Positions 38,653 through 48,128 are shown, numbered from the stretch's first letter. The stretch: DNA of 64,000 nucleotides from Prosthecomicrobium sp. N25 (GCF_037203705.1 NZ_JBBCAT010000001.1:2825418-2889417), one strand, 5' to 3'. A program made the numbers and translations. Notes: generated from the letters alone by a model not told the origin.

Positions 38653-40611
38653 TTGCGAATCCGACAGATCATGTTCGGCCTGAACCTGGCCTCCTTTTTC
38701 GTCTCTGCCGCACTGGCCGCGACAGTCTTCTACATCGTCGACCGCCACTCCTCCGCGATGGACCTGATGCAGGCGGGGACCACGGCGCTCCGCCAGCAGT
38801 CGGATGCCGACATGGCGCATGACGCGATTCGGGGCACGGTCTACCGGTCTCTCCACGCGGCCGCCACCAAGGACGGTTCGGTGCTGGCGGAAGTCGGCAA
38901 GGAATTCGACGAGTACGCGGAGGTCTTCCAGTCGCGCATGGGGCGTCTCGAGAAGGCCGACCTCGGCCCGGAGATCGCGGGCGCGGTGGCCAAGGTGAAG
39001 CCGTCGCTGCTCGACTACGTGAAGACGGCGCGGTCGATCGTCGAGTTCGCGGCCAAGGGCGATCCGGCCAAGGCCACCGCGAGCCTGCCGGCCTTCGACA
39101 AGGCCTTCAAGCTGCTCGAGGACGAGATGGAGGCCCTGAGCGACCGGATCGAGGCGGCCAACACGGATTTCAAGTCTCTTGCCGACGAGGCGGCCTTCTA
39201 CGGCACCATCGCCAAGTATGTGGGCCTCGTGGCCGCCGTCCTGATCTCCGCCATTCTCGCCTTCGTCGCCAACCGGCGGATCAGCGGCCCGATCGGCCGG
39301 CTGACCCGGACCATGCGCGCGCTCTCCGACGGGGACCTCGCGGTCGCCGCCGAGGGGGCGGACCGCAAGGACGAGATCGGCGACATGGCCCGCGCGGTCG
39401 CGGTGTTCCGGGACTCCATGGTCGAACGCAGCCGCCTCGAGGAGGCGGCCCGGCTCGAGCAGGACAAGCGCGACGCCGAGCGCCGGGAGCTCGAACGGAT
39501 CATCCTGCAGTTCCAGGCGGACATCGGCCACGTCACCGAGAATCTCGGCACCGAGATGCACCGGATGGAGAAGACTGCCGATACCCTCGGGTCGGTCGCC
39601 CGAGTGACGGCCAGCCAAGCCTCGGCCGCGGCCGCCGCCTCAACCGAATCCTCGGCCGGCATCCAGACCATCGCCTCGGCCACCGAGGAGATGGGGGCTT
39701 CGATCGGCGAGATCGCCGACCGCGCCACCAAGGCCTCCGGCATGGTGCTGACCGCGACGGAGACGGCCGAGCGGACCAACCGGGACATGGCCGCGCTCGC
39801 CGAGACCGCGCGTCAGATCGGCACCGTGGTGGAGATGATCCGCGGCATCGCAGAGCAGACCAACCTGCTGGCCCTCAACGCCACCATCGAGGCGGCGCGC
39901 GCCGGCACCGCCGGCCGGGGCTTCGCGGTGGTCGCGTCCGAGGTCAAGTCGCTCGCCGAGCAGACCGCGAAGGCGACGGGCGATATCGCCCAGCAGGTCG
40001 GCGCGATCCAGTCGGCCGCGCGCGCGACGGAGGAGTCCGTGCGCGGCATCGTCGCCATGATGGAGAACGTCAACGGCCTGACCGCCTCGATCGCGACCTC
40101 CGTCTCCGAGCAGAGCAACGCGACCCGGGAGATCACCGCCAACATCACCCAGGCCTCGCAGGGGTCGAGCGAGGTGGCCGGCAGCGTCGAGAGCGTCATG
40201 GGGGCGGTCGCCGAGACCGAGATGGCCGCCGCCAGCGCGCGCGGGGTGGCCGAGAAGCTCTCGCAGATCACCGATCGGCTCTCCAAGACGGTCGAGGACT
40301 TCCTCGGCACGATCAACGGCGAGATCCGCGACCGCCGGGGCGCCCGCCGCCTCCAGGCCGCGCGGGACTTCGAGGTCCAGCACGAGGGGCGCGTCCATCG
40401 GTCCCGCATGACCGAACTCAGCACGACCGGCGCGCGCCTCGGCACCGTCCCGGGCATCTCCGCGGGGTCGACGGTCCGGCTCCGGCTCACCGGAGAGCTG
40501 GACGTCTCGGCCACCGTGATCTGGCTGACCGCCGACGAGTTCGGCGTCCGCTTCGCACGGCCGATCTCCGATCACGATGCCGCCGCAGTGGCCGGGCGGG
40601 CTGCCGCCTGA
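38653..40611 (+). CDS. Methyl-accepting chemotaxis protein with C-terminal PilZ domain
   Basis: The 652-residue receptor has membrane helices at about 12-33 and 187-207 flanking a periplasmic four-helix sensor. HAMP follows (about 208-262). The signalling hairpin tip is [19 protein letters not shown] (400-418). After the kinase-control helices a PilZ domain (about 559-645) carries the RxxxR motif in RRGAR and an ELSTTG segment in place of the usual D/N-xSxxG. PilZ binds cyclic-di-GMP, so this receptor may link c-di-GMP to chemotaxis. The TTG start has GGAGGG about 8 bases upstream; the next in-frame ATG (38671) would remove six residues. Confidence 0.88.
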   Translation: MRIRQIMFGLNLASFFVSAALAATVFYIVDRHSSAMDLMQAGTTALRQQSDADMAHDAIRGTVYRSLHAAATKDGSVLAEVGKEFDEYAEVFQSRMGRLEKADLGPEIAGAVAKVKPSLLDYVKTARSIVEFAAKGDPAKATASLPAFDKAFKLLEDEMEALSDRIEAANTDFKSLADEAAFYGTIAKYVGLVAAVLISAILAFVANRRISGPIGRLTRTMRALSDGDLAVAAEGADRKDEIGDMARAVAVFRDSMVERSRLEEAARLEQDKRDAERRELERIILQFQADIGHVTENLGTEMHRMEKTADTLGSVARVTASQASAAAAASTESSAGIQTIASATEEMGASIGEIADRATKASGMVLTATETAERTNRDMAALAETARQIGTVVEMIRGIAEQTNLLALNATIEAARAGTAGRGFAVVASEVKSLAEQTAKATGDIAQQVGAIQSAARATEESVRGIVAMMENVNGLTASIATSVSEQSNATREITANITQASQGSSEVAGSVESVMGAVAETEMAAASARGVAEKLSQITDRLSKTVEDFLGTINGEIRDRRGARRLQAARDFEVQHEGRVHRSRMTELSTTGARLGTVPGISAGSTVRLRLTGELDVSATVIWLTADEFGVRFARPISDHDAAAVAGRAAA

Positions 40612-40626
40612 GCCGCCCTCCCCCGA

Positions 40627-40953
40627 TCAGCTCACCAGCCGGCAGCGCTCCCAGACCTCGGGTTCGGCGGCCGGCTGGTCGGCCGGGTAGGCATAGACCC
40701 AGTCCTCGCCGTTGAGGCGCAGGAACCGGACGGTGCCGCCGAACTCCTCCTGGTCGGGCACCCGGTAGCGGAACGCGTGGCGGGTGTAGTCGCCCTGCAT
40801 CGACGTGCCGCCGGGCGTGATGATGGTCGATCCGCTGATCTCCATGCGCCGCCCGTCCTTTCGGCACCACTTGCCGTCGATCGAATCCGCCATGGCCGGC
40901 CCTGCCGCGACCCCCGCGGCGAGGGCCACGACCCCGAACATCCACGCGCGCAT
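40627..40953 (-). CDS. Small secreted protein of unknown function
   Basis: The 108-residue protein has a signal peptide (MRAWMFGVVALAAGVAAGP, cleavage after AMA). The mature part has SIDGKWCRKDGRRMEISG and ends VWERCRLVS, with two cysteines that may pair in the periplasm. The pattern (IDGKWC, GDYTRHAFRYRVP) is lipocalin- or lysozyme-inhibitor-like in length, but I do not recognise a named family. It converges with the chemoreceptor gene with only 15 bp between stops. Confidence 0.7.
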   Translation of the reverse strand: MRAWMFGVVALAAGVAAGPAMADSIDGKWCRKDGRRMEISGSTIITPGGTSMQGDYTRHAFRYRVPDQEEFGGTVRFLRLNGEDWVYAYPADQPAAEPEVWERCRLVS

Positions 40954-41054
40954 CGTCAAACCCCGTCGTCTGAACGCCGCTCCCGCAGCGGCAGCGCGCA
41001 GGCTAGCGCAGGCCCCGTCCGGCGACCAAACACGCTTGCGCGAACGGGTGCGGC

Positions 41055-42314
41055 TCAGCGGGGACGGAGCAGGTCGGCGAGCGTCCCGGCGACGATGAGC
41101 GTCGCCGCCTTGAGGTCGGCCAGATCGAGCCGCTCGTCGGGCCCGTAGGCGCCCGAGGCCGTCACGGATCGCGGCCCCGCGCCGTAGAGGACGGTGGGGA
41201 TGCCCGCCGCCGCATAGTGTCGCCCGTCGGAATAGAGGGGGGCGCCCGTCGCCTCGATCGGCCGGCCGAGCACGGCCTCCGCCTTGCGCCGGATCAGGGC
41301 GACGAGGTCCTCCACGCCGGGGCGCGGGCGCAGAGGCTCGGCGAGCATGAGCCGGCGGCATTCCACCTCGATGCCGGCGCGATCTCCCGCCGCGGCCTCG
41401 ATCAGGCGGATGAGGTCGGCCTCGACCGCCTCGCCGTCCTCCTCCGGGATCAGGCGGCGGTCGACCCGGATGACGGTGCGGTCGGGAACGACGTTGATGG
41501 AGATGCCGCTCGACACCGTGCCGACGGTCAGGCGGGCCGAGCCGATGCCGGGCTCGGCGCTGACGATGCCCGCCAGCCGCCGGCGCTCGCCGTAGAGGGC
41601 CGCGAGGACGGGCGTGGCCGCCTCGAGGGCGTCGGCACCCTCCTCGGGAAGGGCCGCATGGGCGGCGCGGCCGCGGATCACGATCTCGAGGTGGAGACAG
41701 CCGGCATGGACGACCGTCACCGCGTGGGTGAAGCCCGCCGCGATGACGAGGTCGGGACGGGTCAGGCCCTGCGCCAGGAGCCACTGCGGCCCGACATGGC
41801 CGCCGGCCTCCTCGTCGAAGGTGATGTGGAGTTCGACCGTGCCGGAGAGCCCCTCCCCGGTCCGGCGCAGCGCGTCGAGCGCGAAGGCGTAGGCGGCGAT
41901 GTCCGACTTCGAGACCGCGGCGCCGCGGCCCCACAGGGCCCCACGTAGCACCTCGCCGGCGAAGGGGTCGAGCGACCAGCCGCTGCCGGCCGGCACCGTG
42001 TCGCCGTGGGCCTGCAGGGCCACCACCGGACCGACGCCCGAGCCGAAGCGGTGGCGGACGATCAGGTTGACGACCGACTTCAGACCGTGCTGGCGCGCGA
42101 AGGGCTCGGGCACCGCATGGCGCTCGACCGTGAAGCCCAGGGCCTCAAGGGAATCGGCGGCGGCCTCCGAGATCGCGCCGAAGTCGGCGGGCGGGATCTC
42201 GCTGCGGGTCTGAACGAGACGCCGGAGGAACTGCACCTCCGCCTCGAAACCGTCTTCCACGGCGGCCGCCAGCCTCTCGGTTGCGGCCGCCTCGGGACTT
42301 GGGACCTCGATCAT
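41055..42314 (-). CDS. M20-family ArgE/DapE-like protein with altered metal site
   Basis: The 419-residue protein has the M20 fold: LQAHGDTVP (H103, D105), the FDEEAGG catalytic Glu pair (E168/E169), a lid dimerisation domain with INVVPDRTVIRVDRR, and a C-terminal YSDGRHYAAAGIP segment. In standard M20 enzymes the bridging Asp is in GRGxxDxKG; here it reads GRGAAVSKSD, so V134 stands there. The usual GEPT Glu region reads AAGFTH, and the last His ligand (HxPDE) is Y390 in AYGPDE. It may hydrolyse an amide with a changed metal site or have lost activity. Downstream neighbours do not reveal a pathway. Confidence 0.8.
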   Translation of the reverse strand: MIEVPSPEAAATERLAAAVEDGFEAEVQFLRRLVQTRSEIPPADFGAISEAAADSLEALGFTVERHAVPEPFARQHGLKSVVNLIVRHRFGSGVGPVVALQAHGDTVPAGSGWSLDPFAGEVLRGALWGRGAAVSKSDIAAYAFALDALRRTGEGLSGTVELHITFDEEAGGHVGPQWLLAQGLTRPDLVIAAGFTHAVTVVHAGCLHLEIVIRGRAAHAALPEEGADALEAATPVLAALYGERRRLAGIVSAEPGIGSARLTVGTVSSGISINVVPDRTVIRVDRRLIPEEDGEAVEADLIRLIEAAAGDRAGIEVECRRLMLAEPLRPRPGVEDLVALIRRKAEAVLGRPIEATGAPLYSDGRHYAAAGIPTVLYGAGPRSVTASGAYGPDERLDLADLKAATLIVAGTLADLLRPR

Positions 42315-42424
42315 GCCTTCATCCGTGCGGGCGGTCCCGGCCCGCAGGGCGGCCGGGAGGAACGCCTACCGCCTTCACGTATGCGACGACGGCGGCGCCT
42401 TGGCAAGCTGCGGCGCGGCGCGGG

Positions 42425-43402
42425 TCAGGGCAGGAGCACGCTGGCGCCGGTCGTCCGGCGGCCCTCCAGGTCGCGGTGGGCGTCGGCGGCGTCGGCCAGG
42501 GCGTAGCGATGGTTGACCGGGATGTGCACCGCGCCGCTGCCGACCCGCGCGATCAGGTCGTTGGCGGTCGTCTCCAGGTCCTCGCGTTTGGCCGTGTAGG
42601 TGAAGAGGGTCGGCCGGGTCGCGAAGAGGGATCCCTTCTGCGACAGCAGGCCTATGGGGAAGGCCGGCACCGGTCCGGAGGCGTTGCCGAAGGACACCCA
42701 CATGCCGAGCGGCTTCAGGCAGTCGAGCGAGCCCGGGAACGTGTCCTTGCCGATGGAGTCGTAGACGACGTCCACGCCGGCACCGCCGGTCAGCTCCTTC
42801 ACCCGGGCGACGAAATCTTCGTTGCGGTAGTCGATCACGTGGTCGTAGCCGTTCGCCCGGGCGAGCGCGCATTTCTCCGGACCGCCGGCCGTGCCGATGG
42901 TCGTCGCCCCGAGCACCTTCGCCCATTGGCCGGCGATGAGGCCGACGCCGCCGGCGGCGGCGTGGAAGAGGAGCGTCGTCCCCGGCCCGACCTTGAAGGT
43001 GCGGTTGAGGAGATACTGGACCGTCATGCCCTTCAGCATCATGGCGGCGGCGGTCTCGTCTGCGATGCCGTCGGGCAGCTTGATGAGGCGGTCGGCCGGG
43101 ACGAGACGCTTCTGCGCGTAGGAGCCGAGGGTGGCCACGTAGGCGACCCGGTCGCCCGGGGCGACGTGGGTCACGCCCGGGCCGACCGCCTCGACCACGC
43201 CCGATCCCTCGTTGCCCGGGATGAAGGGCAATCCGGCCGGCGCCGGATAGAGGCCGGAGCGGTAGTAGCAGTCGATGAAGTTGATGCCGATCGCCTTGTG
43301 GGCGACCAGCGCCTCCCCGGGACCGGGCGCGGCGACCGCGACATCGGCCAGCCTCAGGACCTCCGGTCCGCCGGTCTCGTGGATCTCAATTGCCTTGACC
43401 AT
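42425..43402 (-). CDS. NAD(P)H:quinone oxidoreductase (zinc-independent MDR family)
   Basis: The 325-residue medium-chain dehydrogenase/reductase starts MVKAIEIHETGGPEVL, the standard QOR N terminus. The dinucleotide-binding motif is AAAGGVGLIAGQWAK. It lacks the zinc ligands of alcohol dehydrogenases, as expected for quinone reductases. It reduces quinones or enones with NADPH in the cytoplasm. The start at 43402 has a GGGGGAG ribosome site. It points away from the stress-type gene at 43561. Confidence 0.9.
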   Translation of the reverse strand: MVKAIEIHETGGPEVLRLADVAVAAPGPGEALVAHKAIGINFIDCYYRSGLYPAPAGLPFIPGNEGSGVVEAVGPGVTHVAPGDRVAYVATLGSYAQKRLVPADRLIKLPDGIADETAAAMMLKGMTVQYLLNRTFKVGPGTTLLFHAAAGGVGLIAGQWAKVLGATTIGTAGGPEKCALARANGYDHVIDYRNEDFVARVKELTGGAGVDVVYDSIGKDTFPGSLDCLKPLGMWVSFGNASGPVPAFPIGLLSQKGSLFATRPTLFTYTAKREDLETTANDLIARVGSGAVHIPVNHRYALADAADAHRDLEGRRTTGASVLLP

Positions 43403-43560
43403 CGCGAGCACTCCCCCGTTCGGATGGCGCGACAATGGGGCGGCCGGCCGGGTACGGCAAGAGTGCGTGCCGTGCCGGGCCCGCATGGCGGAACCGCGCC
43501 GCCGGGCCGGCGTTCCCGTGCGGAGGGGCGGAGACCCGACCCCCACCGAGGAGGACGCCC

Positions 43561-44109
43561 ATGATTCCCGATCCGACCGGCGCCGACGCGCGCACCGTCA
43601 CGGCCTTCTTCGACGACAAGGCGGCGGCCGAGCGCGCCGTCGAACGCCTGCAGGCGGCGGGTTTCCGGCCCGACGACCTGCGCTTCGTGGCAGGCACCCA
43701 GAAGCAGGCCGCCGAGGCCGGGTTCGCCCGCGCCGAGGACAAGGGCCTGTGGGAAACCTTGACCGACTACCTGATCCCCGACGGGGACCGGCTGATCTAC
43801 GAGGAGGCCCTGAAGCGGGGCGGCTACCTCGTCACCGCGAGCGCCAATTCCGGCAGCTACGAGCGCGCCCTCGACATCCTCGACGAGGAGGGCACCGTCG
43901 ACCTCGACCAGCGCGAGGCCGAATGGCGCGCGTCGGGCTGGACCCCGGTCGACATCGAGCGACCGGCCGAGCCCGGCGGTCTCGACCGCAGCCGCGAACC
44001 CAACGTGCTCGACCGCGGCTACGACCCCGCCGCCGAGCGCCGCGGCATGCGCGACACCAGCCACGGCCGCACCCGGGCCCGCGGCTACGTCTGGCACACC
44101 GGCCCCTGA
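43561..44109 (+). CDS. Stress-type protein with YflT/17M-like N-terminal domain
   Basis: The 182-residue soluble protein has an N-terminal ferredoxin-like unit (about 10-100: TVTAFFDDKAAAERAVERLQ and GGYLVTASA) resembling general stress protein 17M/YflT and YsnF N-terminal domains. The C-terminal 70 residues are hydrophilic and rich in Asp, Arg and Glu (LDRSREPNVLDRGYDP). The function is unknown. The ATG at 43561 follows a strong GAGGAGG site, which decides the start over longer open readings. Confidence 0.7.
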   Translation: MIPDPTGADARTVTAFFDDKAAAERAVERLQAAGFRPDDLRFVAGTQKQAAEAGFARAEDKGLWETLTDYLIPDGDRLIYEEALKRGGYLVTASANSGSYERALDILDEEGTVDLDQREAEWRASGWTPVDIERPAEPGGLDRSREPNVLDRGYDPAAERRGMRDTSHGRTRARGYVWHTGP

Positions 44110-44237
44110 GGCGCGGGCCCGTACCTCGCGGACGGAACCGGGGCGGCGGACCTCGCGAAGGCGCCGGCACGGCACGGCGGCCCCGGAGCAGGGCCACGGA
44201 TCGGATCGTCGTCCCCACTGAGGGCGCTCTGATATAT

Positions 44238-44249
44238 CTTGCATGCAAG
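44238..44249. promoter_or_regulatory. Candidate GntR operator palindrome CTTGCATGCAAG
   Basis: A perfect 12-bp palindrome in a locally AT-rich stretch (GATATATCTTGCATGCAAGT) lies 78 bp before the GntR gene. FCD-type GntR regulators bind similar TTGxxxxCAA-like palindromes near transporter operons. Its function as an operator for this regulator is inferred from position. Confidence 0.45.
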
Positions 44250-44327
44250 TTTGCCTCCGGTTAACCTGACCCCTGCGGCACATCTTTGGCCGCCGGGGGA
44301 CAGGCGTTGGCGGCACGATCGACTCGG

Positions 44328-45020
44328 ATGGGGGCGGAGGCGCCGCAGCTCTGGCGGGCGAACCGGCCGAAAGGCTCGTCCGAGACCGTCTACGCGGACC
44401 TGAAGGCCCGCATCCTCACGCTCGACATCGTGCCCGGCGGCTCGCTGTCGGAGCCCGAGCTTTCGCTCGCCTACGGTGTCAGCCGGACGCCGGTGCGCGA
44501 GGCGCTGATCCGCCTCGCCGACGAGGGTCTGGTCGACATCGTCCCGAAGTCGGGCACCTCCGTCGCGCGGATCCCCCTGGGGCTCCTGCCGGAGGCGATC
44601 GTCGTGCGCAAGGCGCTCGAGGAGGCCACGGTGCGCGCGGCGGCCGAACGGGCGACGGGGAGCGCCGTCCTGCAGCTCGAGGCCGCCCAGGCCCGCCTGA
44701 CCGAGGTCGCCGAGCAGGGCGACTTCGAGGCCTTCCACCTGGCCGACGAGGCCTTTCACGCCACCATCGCGGCGGTCGCGGGCTATCCCGGGATCTGGAC
44801 GCTGGTCGAGCGCGCCAAGATGCACATCGACCGCTACCGCCGGCTGACCCTCCCGCAGGAGGGGCGGCTCAGGAAGGTGATCGTCGAGCACGCGGCGGTC
44901 CTCGACGGCATTCGCCGACGCGACCCCGACGCGGCGTCCGCCGCCATGCGCGACCACCTGGCCGGGCTGGAGATCAGCATCGACCAGGTCCGCGACGCCA
45001 ACCCGGACTTCTTCCAGTAG
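44328..45020 (+). CDS. GntR-family regulator, FadR/FCD subgroup
   Basis: The 230-residue regulator has an N-terminal winged helix (about 15-85) with SETVYADLKARILTLDIVPG, LSEPELSLAYGVSRTPVREA and LIRLADEGLVD. The C-terminal FCD ligand domain has a possible metal-binding pattern including FHATIAAVAG and an EHAAVLDGIRRRD segment. It lies just before the TRAP genes, so it probably controls uptake of their organic-acid substrate. The start is uncertain: a TTG at 44307 has a GGGGGA site, while this ATG lacks a strong one. Confidence 0.87.
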   Translation: MGAEAPQLWRANRPKGSSETVYADLKARILTLDIVPGGSLSEPELSLAYGVSRTPVREALIRLADEGLVDIVPKSGTSVARIPLGLLPEAIVVRKALEEATVRAAAERATGSAVLQLEAAQARLTEVAEQGDFEAFHLADEAFHATIAAVAGYPGIWTLVERAKMHIDRYRRLTLPQEGRLRKVIVEHAAVLDGIRRRDPDAASAAMRDHLAGLEISIDQVRDANPDFFQ

Positions 45021-45096
45021 CGGGCGCGCTGGCGCCCGACGGACTTTTCACGAGGCGGACGGAGATCCGCCGGACCCATCGAACGGGAGGACAAGC

Positions 45097-46080
45097 ATGT
45101 TGAGATACCCCGGACGCATCCTGCTGGCGGCTGCCCTCGCCACCGCCGCCGCCATCCTGCCGGCTTCGGCGCAGACGAAGCTGCGCTGGGCGCATGTCTA
45201 CGAGACGAGCGAGCCCTATCACACCGAGGCGGTCTGGGCCGCCGAGGAGATCAAGAAGCGCACGGGCGGCAAGATCGAGATCTCGGTGCACCCGGCCTCG
45301 CAGCTCGGCAACGAGAACCAGATCAACGAGGGCCTCGGCCTCGGCACCGTGGACATCATCTACACGGGCGTCGCCTTCGCGGGCTCGATCCACAAGCCGC
45401 TCGCCATCACGAACGCGCCCTTCGTGCTGCGCGACTTCGACCACTGGAAGGCCTATCGCGGCTCGAAGCTCTTCCGCGACATCGCCAAGGGCTACGAGGA
45501 CAAGACGAAGCACAAGGTCGTCGCCCTCACCTATTACGGCCAGCGCCACCTGACGGCCAACAAGGCGATCACCACGCCGGAGGACATGAAGGGCATGAAG
45601 CTGCGCGTGCCGCCGGCGCCGCTCTTCCTGATGTTCACCAAGTCGGTCGGCGCCAACGCCACCCCGATCGCCTTCGCGGAAGTCTACCTCGCCCTGCAGA
45701 ACAAGACCGTCGACGGGCAGGAGAACCCCCTGCCGACCATCATGGCCAAGAAGTTCTACGAGGTGCAGTCGCACATCATGCTGACGGGCCACATCACCGA
45801 GTCCCTCGTCACCATCGTCGGCGGCCACGTCTGGGCGCGCCTGGACGACGGCCAGAAGAAGGTCTTCGAAGAGGTGCTGACCGAGGCGGCCGGCCGGGCG
45901 ACCGACCAGATCCGGGCGTCCGAGCAGAAGCTCGCGGACGAGTTCCGCAAGCTCGGCAAGACCGTCGTGGAGGTCGACCGGAAGCCCTTCATCGCCGCCG
46001 CCGTCCCGCTCCACAACGACGCCTCGGCGGGCGCCGGCTGGAGCCAGGCCGAATACGACGCGCTCCAGGCGCTGAAGTGA
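45097..46080 (+). CDS. dctP: TRAP transporter substrate-binding protein (DctP family)
   Basis: The 327-residue periplasmic binding protein has a signal peptide ending PASA (about residue 25). The mature part starts QTKLRWAHVYETSEPYH. The conserved Arg that salt-bridges the carboxylate ligand is in MKLRVPPAPLF. It delivers a small organic acid to the DctQM permease, powered by a sodium gradient. A GGGAGGA site lies just before the ATG. The substrate cannot be read from sequence. Confidence 0.9.
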   Translation: MLRYPGRILLAAALATAAAILPASAQTKLRWAHVYETSEPYHTEAVWAAEEIKKRTGGKIEISVHPASQLGNENQINEGLGLGTVDIIYTGVAFAGSIHKPLAITNAPFVLRDFDHWKAYRGSKLFRDIAKGYEDKTKHKVVALTYYGQRHLTANKAITTPEDMKGMKLRVPPAPLFLMFTKSVGANATPIAFAEVYLALQNKTVDGQENPLPTIMAKKFYEVQSHIMLTGHITESLVTIVGGHVWARLDDGQKKVFEEVLTEAAGRATDQIRASEQKLADEFRKLGKTVVEVDRKPFIAAAVPLHNDASAGAGWSQAEYDALQALK

Positions 46081-46170
46081 ACCACGGGCGTCGGGCCCGG
46101 CGCGCCTTCCGGGCGGCCGGGCCGGACGACGCCAGGGTCGGCCGGGAGGCCGCCGAGGAGACCTGCCAGA

Positions 46171-46725
46171 ATGCAGCCGCGCGAACCCGACGACCTTGCC
46201 GAGGCGCACTTGATCGTCGCCGAGGACGAGGAGGTCAAGATCGAGTTCCACGTCGACGACGTGATCGCCTTCGCGATCTTCTGGGCGATGGCGATCGTCG
46301 TCTTCGTCCAGTTCTTCAGCCGCTACGTCCTCAACGACTCGGCCGCGTGGACCGAGGAGATCGCCCGCTACATGCTGATGTGGACGACCTTCATCGGCGC
46401 GGCGGTGGTCATGCGGCGGGGCACCAACATCGCCGTCGAGGTGCTGCTCCACTGGCTGCCGCCGGCGGGCTTCCGGGCCGTGAGTTTCCTGGTCGACGTC
46501 GCGACGGTCGGCTTCGTGGCGCTGCTCTGCTGGTTCTCGATTCTCATCACCGATCGCATGGGGATCCAGCGGATGACCGTAATCGACGTCTCGATGTCGG
46601 TCGTCTACGGCGGGATCGCCTTCGGCTGCTTCCTGATGCTCTTCCGCGCCCTGCAGCGCTTCGCCGCCAACGCCCGCCGGGGCTGGCGTCCCGATCCGAA
46701 CGCGCCCGCGCTGATCATGGATTGA
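46171..46725 (+). CDS. dctQ: TRAP transporter small permease (DctQ family)
   Basis: The 184-residue membrane protein has four helices beginning near residue 30 after an acidic cytoplasmic leader (DLAEAHLIVAEDEEVKIEF). The family motif SAAWTEEIARYMLMW is present. It joins the large permease DctM to form the transporter. A GAGGAG site lies about 10 bases before the ATG. DctM follows after 4 bp. Confidence 0.9.
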   Translation: MQPREPDDLAEAHLIVAEDEEVKIEFHVDDVIAFAIFWAMAIVVFVQFFSRYVLNDSAAWTEEIARYMLMWTTFIGAAVVMRRGTNIAVEVLLHWLPPAGFRAVSFLVDVATVGFVALLCWFSILITDRMGIQRMTVIDVSMSVVYGGIAFGCFLMLFRALQRFAANARRGWRPDPNAPALIMD

Positions 46726-46729
46726 CCCG

Positions 46730-48004
46730 ATGGCCGTGTTGTTCGTCGTCTTCCTGGTGGCGCTGCTCGCGGGCGTGCCCATCTTCATCGCGCTCGGCGG
46801 CGCCTCGCTCGCCTACACACACTTCATCGCCGGCATCCCGGATTTCGTGGTGCTGCACCGGATGGCGGGCGGGGTCGATTCTTTCCCGCTGATCGCCGTC
46901 CCCTTCTTCATCCTGGCCGGCAACCTGATGAACACGGCCGGCATCACCAACCGCATCTACGACTTCGCCACCGCGGCGGTCGGCTGGCTGCGGGGCGGGC
47001 TCGGCCACGTCAACGTGCTCGGCTCGGTGATCTTCGCGGGCATGTCCGGGACGGCGGTCGCCGACGCCGGCGGGCTCGGCACCATCGAGATCAAGGCCAT
47101 GCGCGACCATGGCTACCCGGACGGCTTCGCGGTCGGCATCACGGCCGCATCCTCGACGATCGGGCCCATCATCCCGCCGAGCCTGCCGATGGTCATCTTC
47201 GGCGTGATGGCCAACGTCTCCATCGGCCAGCTCTTCGCGGCGGGCTTCCTGCCGGGCCTCCTGATGGCCGGCGTCATGATGGCCTATGTGACGTGGTACG
47301 CGCACCGTCACGGCATCGGCCGCGACACGGCCTTCCGCTGGGGGCTGCTCGCGCGGACCTTCGTGCGGGCCGTCCCGGCCCTGCTGACGCCCGTCATCAT
47401 CATCGGCGGCATGTCGTCGGGCGCCTTCACGCCGACGGAGGCGGCCATCGCGGCCTGCGCCTGGGCGCTGCTGCTCGGCGTCGTCTTCTACCGGACCCTC
47501 GACTTCAGGCGCTTCTACCTGATCTCTGTGCAGACGATCGAGACGACCGCGAGCGTGCTGATCATCGTCGGGGCCGCCTCCCTGTTCGGTTGGGTCCTGA
47601 CCGTCACGCAGGTGACCGAGCAGGTCACCCAGCAGCTCCTCGGCATCACCACCGACCCGCTCGTCCTGCTTCTCATCATCAACCTGATCCTGCTGGTCGT
47701 CGGCTGCTTCATGGAGACGATCGCGGCCATCTCGATCCTCGTCCCCGTCTTCATGCCCGCAGTCCTGAAGGTCGGCATCGACCCGGTCCAGTTCGGGGTC
47801 ATCATGGTGCTGAACCTGATGATCGGCCTGCTGACGCCGCCCGTCGGCATCGTCCTCTTCGTGCTGTCGCGGGTCGCCGGAATGTCCTTCGACGCCACGG
47901 TCCGGGCGGTCCTGCCCTTCCTGGTGCCGCTCCTGATCGTCCTCGTCCTGATCTCCGTCTTCCCGGTCATCACGCTCGCGTTGCCGACCCTCTGGTACCG
48001 ATAG
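46730..48004 (+). CDS. dctM: TRAP transporter large permease (DctM family)
   Basis: The 424-residue membrane protein has about twelve helices. Signature segments are PFFILAGNLMNTAGIT, GMSGTAVADAGGLG and IIPPSLPMVIFG in the first half, with the repeat LMIGLLTPPVGIVLFVLS in the second. It is the sodium-coupled transport subunit. Gene order regulator, P, Q, M is standard. Two inverted repeats follow its stop. Confidence 0.92.
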   Translation: MAVLFVVFLVALLAGVPIFIALGGASLAYTHFIAGIPDFVVLHRMAGGVDSFPLIAVPFFILAGNLMNTAGITNRIYDFATAAVGWLRGGLGHVNVLGSVIFAGMSGTAVADAGGLGTIEIKAMRDHGYPDGFAVGITAASSTIGPIIPPSLPMVIFGVMANVSIGQLFAAGFLPGLLMAGVMMAYVTWYAHRHGIGRDTAFRWGLLARTFVRAVPALLTPVIIIGGMSSGAFTPTEAAIAACAWALLLGVVFYRTLDFRRFYLISVQTIETTASVLIIVGAASLFGWVLTVTQVTEQVTQQLLGITTDPLVLLLIINLILLVVGCFMETIAAISILVPVFMPAVLKVGIDPVQFGVIMVLNLMIGLLTPPVGIVLFVLSRVAGMSFDATVRAVLPFLVPLLIVLVLISVFPVITLALPTLWYR

Positions 48005-48018
48005 AGGCCCCTCGCACG

Positions 48019-48036
48019 GCGCGGACGCGTCCGCGC
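48019..48036. terminator. 18-bp perfect palindrome after dctM
   Basis: GCGCGGACGCGTCCGCGC reads the same on both strands and lies 15 bp after the dctM stop. It may be part of a double terminator with the next hairpin. No T run follows. Confidence 0.4.
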
Positions 48037-48040
48037 CCAC

Positions 48041-48077
48041 GCCCCGGCGGGCCATGAGCCGCGAGGCCCGCCGGGGC
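48041..48077 (+). terminator. 13-bp GC hairpin after dctM
   Basis: A perfect stem (GCCCCGGCGGGCC / GGCCCGCCGGGGC) encloses an 11-base loop. It is the strongest hairpin of the gap and lies between two operons, as expected for a terminator. The missing T tract leaves it uncertain. Confidence 0.55.
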
Positions 48078-48098
48078 GCTTGGCGCCTGCGTGTGCAA

Positions 48099-48128
48099 TT
48101 GAACGAATTCGGGGCATAAGAATACAAT
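48099..48128 (+). promoter_or_regulatory. Sigma-70-like promoter for the Dpp-type ABC operon
   Basis: TTGAAC at 48099-48104 and TACAAT at 48123-48128 are separated by 18 bp, in a rare AT-rich patch. It points to the ABC permease 203 bp downstream. It is one of the clearest promoters by eye in this GC-rich window. Confidence 0.6.
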
